38,381 nt of DNA from TC-15 sp034437275 (GCA_034437275.1 DAOTUD010000115.1:1-38381), one strand, 5' to 3'. Positions 1-9,142 are shown, counted from the first letter of the stretch. Notes: generated from the sequence alone by a model not told the origin. Program-made: numbers and translations.

Positions 1-200
1 TGTGCTTGCTGTATGTCTGGTTGGTCGCGACCGGTGAACATGTGCTGGACCGCCAGCTTTTCGCTGAAGTGGACCGCTCTGATCGCCACGACTTGAGTAT
101 CTTTCGTTTGGGTTGGGACTTCATTGAACGATGTCGGGCCTTGCATGATCCCTTCCCTGATGTTTTCATCCCGAACTTCTGTTCAGTGTCCGGTAGCTAG
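1..200 (+). CDS. Probable IS4-type transposase, C-terminal end only (truncated by window start)
   Basis: An open frame enters from the left edge (first full codon at base 3) and stops at 200. The roughly 65 visible residues contain an Asp-Arg-Ser-Asp-Arg run followed by DLSIFRLGWDFIERC and a short Pro/Phe-rich end. That layout resembles the C-terminal tail of IS4-type DDE transposases as I remember them. No catalytic residue lies in the visible part, so the family call rests on this tail alone. I could not see a terminal inverted repeat in 201-329. That stretch holds no gene, only AT-richer DNA that probably carries the promoter of the next gene. The fragment could equally be the end of an unrelated gene. 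Confidence 0.45.
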   Translation, partial: CLLYVWLVATGEHVLDRQLFAEVDRSDRHDLSIFRLGWDFIERCRALHDPFPDVFIPNFCSVSGS

Positions 201-329
201 TTCCACTGTTTTCGTCTCCTTGCAATAAATAGCTTCTATTTCGATTCTATACAACTTCTCATCTTTCTCAAATGCGCTTTCTATATTGGCATGTTAAGAA
301 TAGGTGGTTAAAGAAGGAGGTCGAGAGAG

Positions 330-1445
<1,116 letters not shown>

Positions 1446-1475
1446 CCACGTAAGCCCGGACATTACCATCCACGA

Positions 1476-1501
1476 GTGCCGCCTGTGGGCGGCGCTTTTT
1501 T
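1476..1501 (+). terminator. Intrinsic terminator after the HtrA gene
   Basis: Arms 1476-1483 (GTGCCGCC) and 1488-1495 (GGCGGCGC) pair over eight bases with one G-T wobble around a TGTG loop. Six T residues follow at 1496-1501. It lies 31 bases past the HtrA stop. The minus-strand operon ends opposite it, but read in that direction the hairpin lacks a T-run. Confidence 0.88.
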
Positions 1502-1516
1502 GTGGGCGACAAAACG

Positions 1517-2773
1517 TCAGGCAAGCACCGGCAGGGTCGCGTTGGCCACCGGCATCACCCCGATCCGCGCGTCCGGCGGCAGATCGCGCAGCACCGTGTG
1601 GGGCAGGTCGTCCAGCGTGGGCAGCGGCGTCAGCAGCAGGCGCTCGACCTGTGCCGGGGGCATCTCCGAGTGCAGCCACGTTTGCACGCGTGCCATATCC
1701 CGCGCGAACAGAAACGCCTTGTGCGGCCCCAACTCGAAGCCCTCCGCAGCGAAGCGGTCCAGGACTGCCTGGTAGGACGTCATGCCCACCATCCACGCCG
1801 CGTATTTCGCGCTGCCAACCCCCTCGGAACAGGCCGCCACCAGCACCACCGCGCCGCCGTCTTTGGTCACCAGCGCGGCATGGGCCAGCGCCTTCTGCGC
1901 CTGGTAGAGGTTGATGTCTTTGGGGTGGCCGCCGGGGGAGGTGAAGATGAGGTCACAGGGCGCATCCAGCCGGACCGCGTACCGGTCGCGCACTTCGGGG
2001 ATCCCGGCACGCATCACGGCCATCGGCTCCCCGACCAGCACCGCCGCGATCTGCTTGTCGGGCGTCAGGATGGTATTCAACGCCAGGTGAATGCCCATCA
2101 TCTGCCCGATCTCCTCGACGTCCTGCCGGGCAGGGTTATCCTCGTAGTGGCCTAACAGCGCGCCGGGTTGGGACATCATGGCGTGGTTGTGGTTGATCGT
2201 GGCGCGCCCCGCCAGCCCGATCGCGGCGCTCTTGACGCCGCCCGAAAAGCCCACAAACTGGTGCGGCTCGATGTTGCCAATCACGACGCGCAGCTCGGCA
2301 ACTCGCAGGTGGCGGTTGCACCACACGGGCGTGCCGCGCCGGGTCTGGCCCAATGGCTCCAGCATCGCTGGATCGTCGCCGTCGTGCGAGATCACCGGGT
2401 AGCGCGCCAGCAGATCGGCGGGCAGCACCTTCGGGAATTCGTCCGGTGTCATGGGGGGATGCGCGCCGGTGGCGATCAACAGCGTGATCGCGGGCGGGGG
2501 CAGGCCCAGCGCTTCCAGGCGTTCCAGCAGCGGGTACAGCGCAGCGTGCGGGATGGGGCGCGTCTTGTCGCTGATGACAACCGCGGCTGACTGCGCGCCG
2601 GAAAAATCGGACAGGCGGACACCGCCCACCGGCTGGTCGAGCGCGCGGGCGACGGCCGCTGCCGGGTCCGGCAGCGGGGCCGCGTCATGCGGGGCGATGC
2701 GTTCAACGTGATAGGACTCCGGCAGCCGCAAGGTCCGGTGTGTTTTTCCATAGGGCAGGCGATATTCAGGCAT
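1517..2773 (-). CDS. LarA-family nickel-dependent 2-hydroxyacid racemase/epimerase
   Basis: This 418-residue protein belongs to the LarA (DUF2088) family, which interconverts 2-hydroxyacid enantiomers by hydride transfer to a Ni-pincer nucleotide. The signature residues of Lactobacillus LarA all appear at a constant offset of three: Asp69 and Arg72 (SDKTRP), His105 (TGAHPP), His171 (PHQFVG), Lys181 (GGVK, the cofactor-bound Lys) and His197 (Ni ligand). Gln291 and Lys294 (QAQKAL) correspond to the later active-site pair. A catalytically competent enzyme is therefore expected. Its cofactor needs LarB, LarC and LarE, which are not in this window. It is the last gene of the operon, 17 bases after the UroD-like gene. 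I infer a role on sulfolactate from the context; lactate, gluconate or other hydroxyacids remain possible. The start has an AGGA-type ribosome site (CACAGGAAA upstream). Confidence 0.88.
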   Translation of the reverse strand: MPEYRLPYGKTHRTLRLPESYHVERIAPHDAAPLPDPAAAVARALDQPVGGVRLSDFSGAQSAAVVISDKTRPIPHAALYPLLERLEALGLPPPAITLLIATGAHPPMTPDEFPKVLPADLLARYPVISHDGDDPAMLEPLGQTRRGTPVWCNRHLRVAELRVVIGNIEPHQFVGFSGGVKSAAIGLAGRATINHNHAMMSQPGALLGHYEDNPARQDVEEIGQMMGIHLALNTILTPDKQIAAVLVGEPMAVMRAGIPEVRDRYAVRLDAPCDLIFTSPGGHPKDINLYQAQKALAHAALVTKDGGAVVLVAACSEGVGSAKYAAWMVGMTSYQAVLDRFAAEGFELGPHKAFLFARDMARVQTWLHSEMPPAQVERLLLTPLPTLDDLPHTVLRDLPPDARIGVMPVANATLPVLA

Positions 2774-2790
2774 GGTGGTTTTTTCCTGTG

Positions 2791-3801
2791 CTACTGGCCG
2801 TATGCGACAAACGCCGCGTACATGGCGCGCACATTTTCCAGCGGCACATCCGGGCCGACCTCGCCGAACGCGATCAGGCCCCCTTCGGACGTGCCCAGCG
2901 CATCGAAGACGGCGTGCACGTGTTCCTTGACCTGCGCCGGCGATCCGTAGGGCAGGATGGTCTGCCGGTCGAGATCGGTGCGGAAGCAGATCGCCCCGGC
3001 GAACTCGCGCAGCGCGTCCAGCCCGATCACGGGGGCCTGGCAGTTGAGCACATCGACACCCAGCTCGATCAGGTCGGGGATGATGTCCAGGATCATGCCG
3101 TCAGAGTGCAGGTGCACGTTCATGCCCTGCGCCTTGACTTTCTCGAACATGGCGGCATATGCCGGTTTGAAGACCGTGCGCCACTTCTGGGGCGCGATGA
3201 GCAGGTGCTGCTGGCCGCCCCAGTCATCCGCGAACACGATGCCGTCGTAGCGGTGTGCCAGCAGCTTGTCGAGCCAGCGCAAGTTGTAGTCCAGCATATC
3301 GTCGATCAGGCGGCGGTAGCCGGGCGGTTCGAGCGCGATGTCCATCAGAAAGTTTTGCATCCCCCGGAGCTGCTCGAGCTGCTCGAAGAACTTGATCACA
3401 CCGCCGCGTGCATACCAGCGCGCGTCGCAGCCCTCCAGGTGGGCGCTGTGCAGCCGTCCGGCGGCGGGGGTGGCGTCGGGTTCCGGCCACTCGTAGCCGG
3501 CATAGGCGTCCCACTCCGCCAGCGGGAACGCGATCGGGATGCCCGACATACCGAGCGCTTCGGACTGCCACAGCGTGCCGAACGCATCGCGCTGCTGGCC
3601 CGGCTGGTAGCGGGTCGGGTACTGTTCCGGCGGCAGGTCGTCAGTATACGCCCAGCCGAAATCGTCGGGATAGTCGGCCAGGATTGCCTCCAGCGCCGCC
3701 CCATACTGCAACTGGGCGGCGGGTAGTACGCCGTGCGCGATCGGGATGCGGTCGGGGGTATCGAAGTGAATCGCGCGCCGGACGCGCTCGCGGCTGTTCA
3801 T
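2791..3801 (-). CDS. Uroporphyrinogen decarboxylase-like (UroD/MtaA superfamily) protein of unknown substrate
   Basis: The protein is about 336 residues from ATG at 3801 (MNSRERVRRAI), preceded by GGAG. A longer frame upstream lacks family sequence. The start followed by DTPDRIPIAHG is typical of the UroD-fold proteins related to corrinoid methyltransferases and to a large group found near sugar genes. The metal-site segment that reads HSCG in MtaA-type methyltransferases reads HLHSDGMI here, so the zinc-ligand Cys is absent. That argues against an ordinary cobalamin:CoM methyltransferase. No corrinoid protein is encoded nearby, and heme synthesis is unlikely because the neighbours are catabolic. 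It sits between the SuyB-like and LarA-like genes with short spacing, so it should be co-transcribed. Its function in the pathway is unknown. Confidence 0.75.
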   Translation of the reverse strand: MNSRERVRRAIHFDTPDRIPIAHGVLPAAQLQYGAALEAILADYPDDFGWAYTDDLPPEQYPTRYQPGQQRDAFGTLWQSEALGMSGIPIAFPLAEWDAYAGYEWPEPDATPAAGRLHSAHLEGCDARWYARGGVIKFFEQLEQLRGMQNFLMDIALEPPGYRRLIDDMLDYNLRWLDKLLAHRYDGIVFADDWGGQQHLLIAPQKWRTVFKPAYAAMFEKVKAQGMNVHLHSDGMILDIIPDLIELGVDVLNCQAPVIGLDALREFAGAICFRTDLDRQTILPYGSPAQVKEHVHAVFDALGTSEGGLIAFGEVGPDVPLENVRAMYAAFVAYGQ

Positions 3802-3885
3802 ACTACGGCTGCTCCCTTGAATCGGGCGGCACAGCAGGGGCATGAAGGGACCGACACACCCCCGCCATGCGCCTCACCACACGAC

Positions 3886-5061
3886 CTAAATGCTAATGCC
3901 AACGCGGTGGATGGCAAAGCTGTTGTCGTCCTTGAGCACTTCGGACTTGGTCAGCCGCCCGTTGGCGACCGCCAGCACCTCGTCGAAGATCATCTGCCCG
4001 GCGTCCTCGAGCTTCATCTCGCCGCGCAGCACACCGCTGACGTCCAGCTCGACGGTGTCCTTCATCAACTGGTACGAGTTGACGTTGCCGGTGACCTTGA
4101 TGGTCGGCATGATCGGGTGCGACGAAGTATGGCCGCCGCCGGTCGAGAAGACCAGCACCTGGCAGCCCGCCGCCGCCATGCTGGTGATCGACTCCGCGCC
4201 ATGCCCGGGGCCATACATCACATACAGGCCGGCTTTGTCGCTGGCGGGCCGCTGGGCAATATCCAGGTAGCCCACAATCGGCGCGCTGCCGCCCTTCTTG
4301 ACCGCGCCCATCGACTTTTCCTCGATGGTGGTCAGGCCGCCGACCATGTTATCGCCGGTTGGCTGGGAGCCGCGAATGTCCTCGCCGCTGGCCAACGCGC
4401 GCTGCTCGATGTGCTTCACGCCCGCGACGATCTGCTCGGCGATCTCGGGGGTGGCGGCGCGGCTGGTCAGCCACTCCTCGCAGCCCATCCACTCCGTCGA
4501 CTCGGCCAGGATGGTGCGCCCGCCGGCATCGATGATCATGTCCGAGCAGATGCCGGTGGCCGGGTTGCCGGCCAGGCCGGAGGTGGTGTCGGAAGTGCCG
4601 CACTCGGTGCCGAACAGCAGCTTGCTCAGCGGGGCCGCTGCGCGCTGCATATCGCTGAGCTGGCGCGCAAAGTCCGACGCCACGCGCACACCTTTTTCCA
4701 GCGCTGCGATCATGCCGCCCTCGCCGCGAATGTTCACCGTCGCGACCGGCTTGCCCGTCGCCTCGCTGATGTCGTGCGCGATGTCCTCGGCGGTCATGCC
4801 TTCTTCGCGGAAGTGATCGATCACCACCACCGCGCCAACGTTGGGGTTGATGCCGGTGTTGGACACTATGCGGCGCGTCATGCGCAGATCGGGCCGTACC
4901 TGGCAGCGCCCCAGCGGGTGCGTGATGGCGATTGCGCCGTGCACCAGGTTGGCGACTTTTTCGCACACCCGGTTAGCGTAGACCGTGCCGGACAGAATCA
5001 GCAGATGATTACGCACACCGACCGACCCATCGGGCCGGACATATCCCATAAATTCAGTCAT
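3886..5061 (-). CDS. suyB: UxaA-family lyase large subunit, probable (R)-sulfolactate sulfo-lyase subunit beta
   Basis: This 391-residue protein is the stand-alone large domain of the UxaA/GarD dehydratase family. It opens with the family signature GYVRPDGSVGVRNHLLILSG. Further family segments are FGTECGTSDTTSG near 168, a GGRTILAE-WMGCE stretch near 200, and a GGGHTSSHP loop near 313. In altronate dehydratase the SAF and large domains are usually fused. The split form with a 10 kDa partner is the arrangement of SuyAB, which cleaves 3-sulfolactate to pyruvate and sulfite. The partner gene ends two bases upstream. Operon context (isomerase, transaldolase, aldehyde dehydrogenase) supports sulfolactate as substrate. 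A split altronate or galactarate dehydratase is the main alternative, because the family signature alone does not settle the substrate. Confidence 0.72.
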   Translation of the reverse strand: MTEFMGYVRPDGSVGVRNHLLILSGTVYANRVCEKVANLVHGAIAITHPLGRCQVRPDLRMTRRIVSNTGINPNVGAVVVIDHFREEGMTAEDIAHDISEATGKPVATVNIRGEGGMIAALEKGVRVASDFARQLSDMQRAAAPLSKLLFGTECGTSDTTSGLAGNPATGICSDMIIDAGGRTILAESTEWMGCEEWLTSRAATPEIAEQIVAGVKHIEQRALASGEDIRGSQPTGDNMVGGLTTIEEKSMGAVKKGGSAPIVGYLDIAQRPASDKAGLYVMYGPGHGAESITSMAAAGCQVLVFSTGGGHTSSHPIMPTIKVTGNVNSYQLMKDTVELDVSGVLRGEMKLEDAGQMIFDEVLAVANGRLTKSEVLKDDNSFAIHRVGISI

Positions 5062-5063
5062 GG

Positions 5064-5369
5064 TTACTTACTCCCCTGCGCTGCTTTATCGCCGCGCCCA
5101 CGATTGCTCTCGACGTTGTGAATGTGTACGTGGTAACCGGCTGTGATGTTCTCCGTAGCCGTGCCGATGCTCAGCGCGTACTTGGTGACCTGTGCGCCCT
5201 TCGGGATGTCGGTCAGCGCGATTTTGTGCCCGTAGGCAATATCATCGTTGGCCTTGACCGTGAGAGCGGTGACGCGGCCCTCGGTGCCGACCTCGTCGCC
5301 GGCTTTGATCAGCTCGCCGACGGCGGTGCCGACGTTGTCTTCTTTTTCGACGACAAAAACTTTCTTCAT
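5064..5369 (-). CDS. suyA: SAF-domain small subunit, probable (R)-sulfolactate sulfo-lyase subunit alpha
   Basis: This 101-residue protein consists of one SAF domain, the N-terminal module of UxaA-type lyases encoded as a separate chain. Diagnostic segments are GHKIAL near 47-52, the run IPKGAQVTKYALSIGTAT at 55-72, and HVHIHN at 80-85. Size and pairing match SuyA. AAGGAG precedes ATG at 5369. Its stop is two bases before the start of the large subunit, so the two should be co-translated in fixed ratio. It acts in the cytosol with the large subunit on sulfolactate if the pathway reading is right, otherwise on a sugar acid. Confidence 0.74.
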   Translation of the reverse strand: MKKVFVVEKEDNVGTAVGELIKAGDEVGTEGRVTALTVKANDDIAYGHKIALTDIPKGAQVTKYALSIGTATENITAGYHVHIHNVESNRGRGDKAAQGSK

Positions 5370-5422
5370 GCTGTGGTTATCTCCTTGCTCAACACGGGTT
5401 ATCTATCGCCCGTATTGGTATG

Positions 5423-6835
5423 TTATTGGTGAAACTGCGGCAGATACTCTGCAAACTCAACCAGGAAATCCTTCAGGATGGCGCGCGCCGTGTCGAGATC
5501 GTCGACCATCGGGTCGAGCATCAGGCATTGCAGCGCCATGCTGCGGTCGCCGGTCACCGCCGCATCGACCATCAGCGAACTGAGCCGCAGTTCGCGGCGG
5601 CACAACTCGGCGATGCCTTCCGGCAGCGGCGGGAAAGCGATCCCCTGAATCCCGAACGATGAGATCACGCCCGGCACCTCGACAACCACGTCTTCGGGCA
5701 GATTTGGGATCAAGCCACCGTTGTTCGGGATGTTGAGCTGCTCGCTGTAGTAGTTGTCGTTGTAGGTGATGGCCTCGATGATCTGGGCGACCGGCTCTTC
5801 GAGGATGTTGAACTGCCACACGTCGCGCAGGGCGTCGACGGGCGTCTCGTCGGACAGGATCGACTGCGCCAGTTCCCAGCGCTGCGCCCGGCGGCGGCGG
5901 TTGCCTTCCCAGCTTTGCAGCTTCAGGTCATATTTTTCCCAGGGTTTGGTGGTCGGGTCCACCACAAACGGCAAAAACTCGCACAGGTGGCTGTCGCCCG
6001 GGGTGGGCATCATCTGGAAAATCTTGAACATCTCGCGCGTGAGTGGCTCGAAGCTCTTGCGGAAGCCGTTGAGCCACTGCTCGCGCACCAGCGGATACAG
6101 GTCTTCGCCGGTCTGCTTGTCGCGGATGTCGTAAATCCACGAGAAGTGATTGATGCCCGCCGCCTTGATATCCAGGTGTTCCAGCCCGGCCCGCGCGACG
6201 GGGATGAAGTTCGGCAGGTTGTCGGCGTCGGTGTGGACGTGGAAATCCTCGGGAATGGCCAGGTCCCAGCGGTCGGCCAGGATCGCGGCGGCCATCGCGT
6301 AGCCCCATAGCAACTGGTGGCACAGGCCCAGCACCTTGATGTTGGTGTAGCGATACACGCCGAGCGTCATGCGGATCAGCGGGTTCACCAGGTTGATGTA
6401 CCACGCCTCCGGGCACAGCTCTTCCATGTCCTGGGCAATCGCCAGGATCAGCGGCAGATTGCGCGCGGTGTGGGCGAACGACCCCGGCCCGCCGTTTTCG
6501 GCATAGGGCTGGCGGATGCCATAGCGCAGCGGAATCTTCCAGTCCAGTTCCCACACCGTTTCGCGTGGGCCAACCTGGACCGACACAACCACGAAATCCG
6601 CCCCCGGCAGCAGCTCGCGCCGGTTGGTCGAGCTGCGGATCGACATGTTCGCGTCCCAGGCCGCATTCATTTTCTCGGCCAGGGCGGTCATGGTTTCGAG
6701 CGCCGGTTCATCAATGTCCACCAGGCAGAGTTCCGCCCCTTGCAGCCGTTTCGAGCGAATGAGTGTCGCCATCGCCCCCAGGCCGAAGATGGCGCTGCCC
6801 GCGCCAATGATGACTATTTTTGGTGGCTTAACCAT
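5423..6835 (-). CDS. GH4-family NAD- and metal-dependent glycosidase
   Basis: The protein is about 470 residues from ATG at 6835 (MVKPPKIVIIG), with AAGGGGAA upstream. The Rossmann start GAGSAIF at 11-17, acidic VDID near 39-42, GGPGSF near 115-120, NLVNP at 147-151, CHQ at 172-174 (metal Cys172/His173) and NHF at 229-231 (metal His230) identify GH4. These enzymes hydrolyse glycosides through transient oxidation at C3 with NAD and a divalent metal. Family members cleave alpha-glucosides, alpha-galactosides, alpha-glucuronides and 6-phospho-glycosides. It lies 14 bases after the transaldolase gene. In this operon it is the best-placed enzyme to release the sugar, possibly sulfoquinovose, from an alpha-glycoside inside the cell. 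That specificity is inference from context and has no residue support. Confidence 0.85.
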   Translation of the reverse strand: MVKPPKIVIIGAGSAIFGLGAMATLIRSKRLQGAELCLVDIDEPALETMTALAEKMNAAWDANMSIRSSTNRRELLPGADFVVVSVQVGPRETVWELDWKIPLRYGIRQPYAENGGPGSFAHTARNLPLILAIAQDMEELCPEAWYINLVNPLIRMTLGVYRYTNIKVLGLCHQLLWGYAMAAAILADRWDLAIPEDFHVHTDADNLPNFIPVARAGLEHLDIKAAGINHFSWIYDIRDKQTGEDLYPLVREQWLNGFRKSFEPLTREMFKIFQMMPTPGDSHLCEFLPFVVDPTTKPWEKYDLKLQSWEGNRRRRAQRWELAQSILSDETPVDALRDVWQFNILEEPVAQIIEAITYNDNYYSEQLNIPNNGGLIPNLPEDVVVEVPGVISSFGIQGIAFPPLPEGIAELCRRELRLSSLMVDAAVTGDRSMALQCLMLDPMVDDLDTARAILKDFLVEFAEYLPQFHQ

Positions 6836-6849
6836 TGGTGGTTTTCCCC

Positions 6850-7521
6850 TTATTGGTAGTCCGTTTGGTCCCAAAAGCTTTGGAACTTACCCAGACCAAC
6901 GTCTGTATATGGATGGTGGAATGCGTCCTCGTACACCGCAAAGCCCGCCGTGACGATATCCGCCCCGGCCACCGCCGCATCGGCGATCTGGCGGCCATTG
7001 CGCACCGCAGCGACGAGCACCTCGGTGTCGAAGTTGTAGTTGTCGCGGATAGCGACGATCTCCTGTACCATCGTCTTGATCTCCTCGCCGTTGGATTCCT
7101 TCCAGCCGATGAACGGCGAGACATAGGTCGCGCCCATGCGCATCGCCTGGAGCGCCTGCATCGCCGAGAAGCACAACGTCAGGTTAGCGCGCACCCCTTT
7201 TTCCTTCAGCAAGGGGATCGCCTTGAACCCGGCCTGTGTAGCGGGCAGCTTGATCACAAAGTTGGGCGAGATTTCGGCCAGCCGCAGCGCCTCGTCGACC
7301 ATTGCCGCGTGGTTGTCATGGTGCGGGTTGACCTCGACGGAGGCGGTTTTTTCGTGGGGATCAAGCCCTTCAAACAGCTTGGCGATCTCTTTGATCGCGG
7401 TCAGGAACGGCTTGCCGGATACCTGGACGTGGCGGGGATTGGTCGTCACACCGTCAAAGTCCCACATCTCCAGGGCGTATTCGATTTCGTCTACCAGTGC
7501 GCTGTCCAAGAAAAACTTCAT
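6850..7521 (-). CDS. Small transaldolase (TalC/FSA type), probable 6-deoxy-6-sulfofructose transaldolase
   Basis: This 223-residue protein is the compact TalC/fructose-6-phosphate-aldolase form of transaldolase. Visible residues are Asp6 (FLDSA), TTNP at 26-29 and the Schiff-base Lys91 in VIKLPAT. The family segment VSPF follows at 134-137. Where ordinary enzymes continue with an Arg of the phosphate pocket (VSPFIGR), this one has FIGW, with Trp140. That suggests a substrate without a terminal phosphate. In the sulfo-TAL pathway such an enzyme splits sulfofructose to sulfolactaldehyde and passes the C3 unit to glyceraldehyde 3-phosphate. GAGGAAGG precedes ATG at 7521. The family is certain; the sulfofructose role is inferred from context and the Trp. 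Confidence 0.85.
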   Translation of the reverse strand: MKFFLDSALVDEIEYALEMWDFDGVTTNPRHVQVSGKPFLTAIKEIAKLFEGLDPHEKTASVEVNPHHDNHAAMVDEALRLAEISPNFVIKLPATQAGFKAIPLLKEKGVRANLTLCFSAMQALQAMRMGATYVSPFIGWKESNGEEIKTMVQEIVAIRDNYNFDTEVLVAAVRNGRQIADAAVAGADIVTAGFAVYEDAFHHPYTDVGLGKFQSFWDQTDYQ

Positions 7522-7584
7522 GTCTCGATTTCCTTCCTCTCATTCATTTTTTCCCCGGATTTATTAATTGGCCGGGAAAATAAC

Positions 7585-7605
7585 ACCTTCGGGATCACCG
7601 AAGGT
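7585..7605 (-). terminator. Intercistronic hairpin between aldehyde dehydrogenase and transaldolase genes
   Basis: Perfect 8-base arms ACCTTCGG (7585-7592) and CCGAAGGT (7598-7605) flank a 5-base loop. On the minus transcript the hairpin starts about 22 bases after the dehydrogenase stop and is followed by GTTATTTT, an imperfect T-run. It is likely an attenuator or mRNA-processing point rather than a full stop, since the same operon logic continues beyond it. Confidence 0.5.
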
Positions 7606-7626
7606 TTATAGCTGTCAGAAAAAGCG

Positions 7627-9066
7627 TTACTGCTCCAGGCCGCCCGCCAGGTTCATCACCATCAGCTTCATCTCGGTCATTTCCTCGATGACATAGCGCG
7701 GCCCCTCGCGCCCCACGCCCGATCCCTTGACGCCGCCATACGGCATCTGATCGACGCGGAACGTCGACACGTCGTTGATCTGCAAGCCGCCGACCTCGAT
7801 CGCGTCGAAGGCGCGCATGATGCGGTTGATGTTCTGCGTGAACACGCCCGACTGCAACCCGTAATCGGTGTCGTTGGCGATCTGGATCGCCTCGTCGAAG
7901 TCCGCATAGGCATCGACGGTGATCACCGGGCCGAAGACCTCCTCGCGGCGGATGCGCATGTCCGGCGTGGTATTAGCCAGCACCACCGGCTCGATCATCA
8001 AGCCGTCGCGCTTGCCCGCAACCAGCACCTCTGCGCCCTTGTCGATGGCGTCCTGGATGATGCTCCAGGCTTTGTCGGCCCCGGCTTTGTTGATCATGGG
8101 ACCCACTTCGATCCCCTCTTCGCGCGGATCGCCGATCTTGATGGCCCGCACGCGGTCCAGCAGCTTCGCCACAACCTGGTCGTAGATCGGGCGGTGAATC
8201 AGCACGCGCTGCACCGAGATGCAGTTTTGCCCGGCGTTGGTGAACCCGCCCACACCGATCCGGCGCACCGCGTAATCGATGTTGGCGTCCTCGTGCAGGA
8301 TGGCGGCGGCGTTCCCGCCCAGTTCCAGCCCCGCACGCTTACGCCCGCAGACGCCCTTCAGGTACCAGCCGACTTCGGAACTGCCGGTAAACGACAGGTA
8401 CGCGATGCGCTCGTCCTTGACCATCGCTTCGGCCTGTTCGTCGGTGCACATGATCAGGCTCAGGGCTTCGGGCGGGTACCCGGCATCCAGCGCCATTTCC
8501 ATCAGCAGCACGCTGGACAGCGGCGTATCGGGCGCGGGTTTGAGGATGAACGAGTTGCCCGCCGCAATGGTGGGAGCCAGCTTGTGGCAGCCCAGGTTCA
8601 GCGGGTAGTTGAACGGGGTAATGCCCAGCACCGGCCCCAGCGGCACGCGCCGCACGAACGCCTGGCGCTCCTCGCCGGCAGCCGTCCAATCCATCGGGAC
8701 GATCTCGCCGGGGATGCGCTTGGCTTCTTCGGCGGCTACGCGGACCGTTTCCATTGCGCGTCCGGATTCGCCAATCGCCACGTTGCGGGTCTTGCCGCCC
8801 TCGTGGATCAGGGCGTCGATCAATTCGTCGCGCCGTTTTTCCATCTGCTCCAGCAGATTGTACAGAATGCGTGAACGGGCGTGGGCCGGCAGCTTGCGCG
8901 TCTTTTCAAACCCGCGCACCGCAGCAACCATCGCGTCTTCGATATCCTGGCCGGTAGCCATGTACATCTCGCCGACCACCTCGCCAGTATATGGGAAGTG
9001 CACGTCCAGCGTTTGCGCGCTCTCGCGCCATTCGCCGCCTACCAGGAACTTAACCTTCTTCGCCAT
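7627..9066 (-). CDS. NAD(P)-dependent aldehyde dehydrogenase, probable sulfolactaldehyde dehydrogenase
   Basis: The protein is 479 residues from ATG at 9066 (MAKKVKFLVGG), fixed by AAGGAGA upstream. All catalytic parts of the ALDH superfamily are present: FNYP with Asn153, ILKPA with Lys176, FTGSSEVG with the cofactor-binding Gly-rich turn at 226-233, ELGGN with Glu248, and GQNC with nucleophile Cys282. The sequence resembles the lactaldehyde / non-phosphorylating glyceraldehyde-3-phosphate dehydrogenase branch. In an operon with transaldolase and SuyAB-like genes the expected substrate is 3-sulfolactaldehyde, oxidised to 3-sulfolactate. Other short hydroxyaldehydes are possible. It is followed by a hairpin before the transaldolase gene, so expression of the two may differ. 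Confidence 0.85.
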   Translation of the reverse strand: MAKKVKFLVGGEWRESAQTLDVHFPYTGEVVGEMYMATGQDIEDAMVAAVRGFEKTRKLPAHARSRILYNLLEQMEKRRDELIDALIHEGGKTRNVAIGESGRAMETVRVAAEEAKRIPGEIVPMDWTAAGEERQAFVRRVPLGPVLGITPFNYPLNLGCHKLAPTIAAGNSFILKPAPDTPLSSVLLMEMALDAGYPPEALSLIMCTDEQAEAMVKDERIAYLSFTGSSEVGWYLKGVCGRKRAGLELGGNAAAILHEDANIDYAVRRIGVGGFTNAGQNCISVQRVLIHRPIYDQVVAKLLDRVRAIKIGDPREEGIEVGPMINKAGADKAWSIIQDAIDKGAEVLVAGKRDGLMIEPVVLANTTPDMRIRREEVFGPVITVDAYADFDEAIQIANDTDYGLQSGVFTQNINRIMRAFDAIEVGGLQINDVSTFRVDQMPYGGVKGSGVGREGPRYVIEEMTEMKLMVMNLAGGLEQ

Positions 9067-9142
9067 ACAGTCTCCTTCGTTGTTCATCAGCGCGCTGTCC
9101 GGGCCGGACCGTGCCCCGCCCGGACAGCCGCGTAGTGTACGT

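Noticed and set aside
3886..5369. Altronate dehydratase (uronate pathway) as the role of the split UxaA-type pair
   Set aside because: The domains fit the family, but the split form with a small SAF chain, together with the isomerase, transaldolase and aldehyde dehydrogenase, fits sulfolactate sulfo-lyase better. No uronate isomerase, oxidoreductase or KDG kinase gene is present. Kept as the main alternative.
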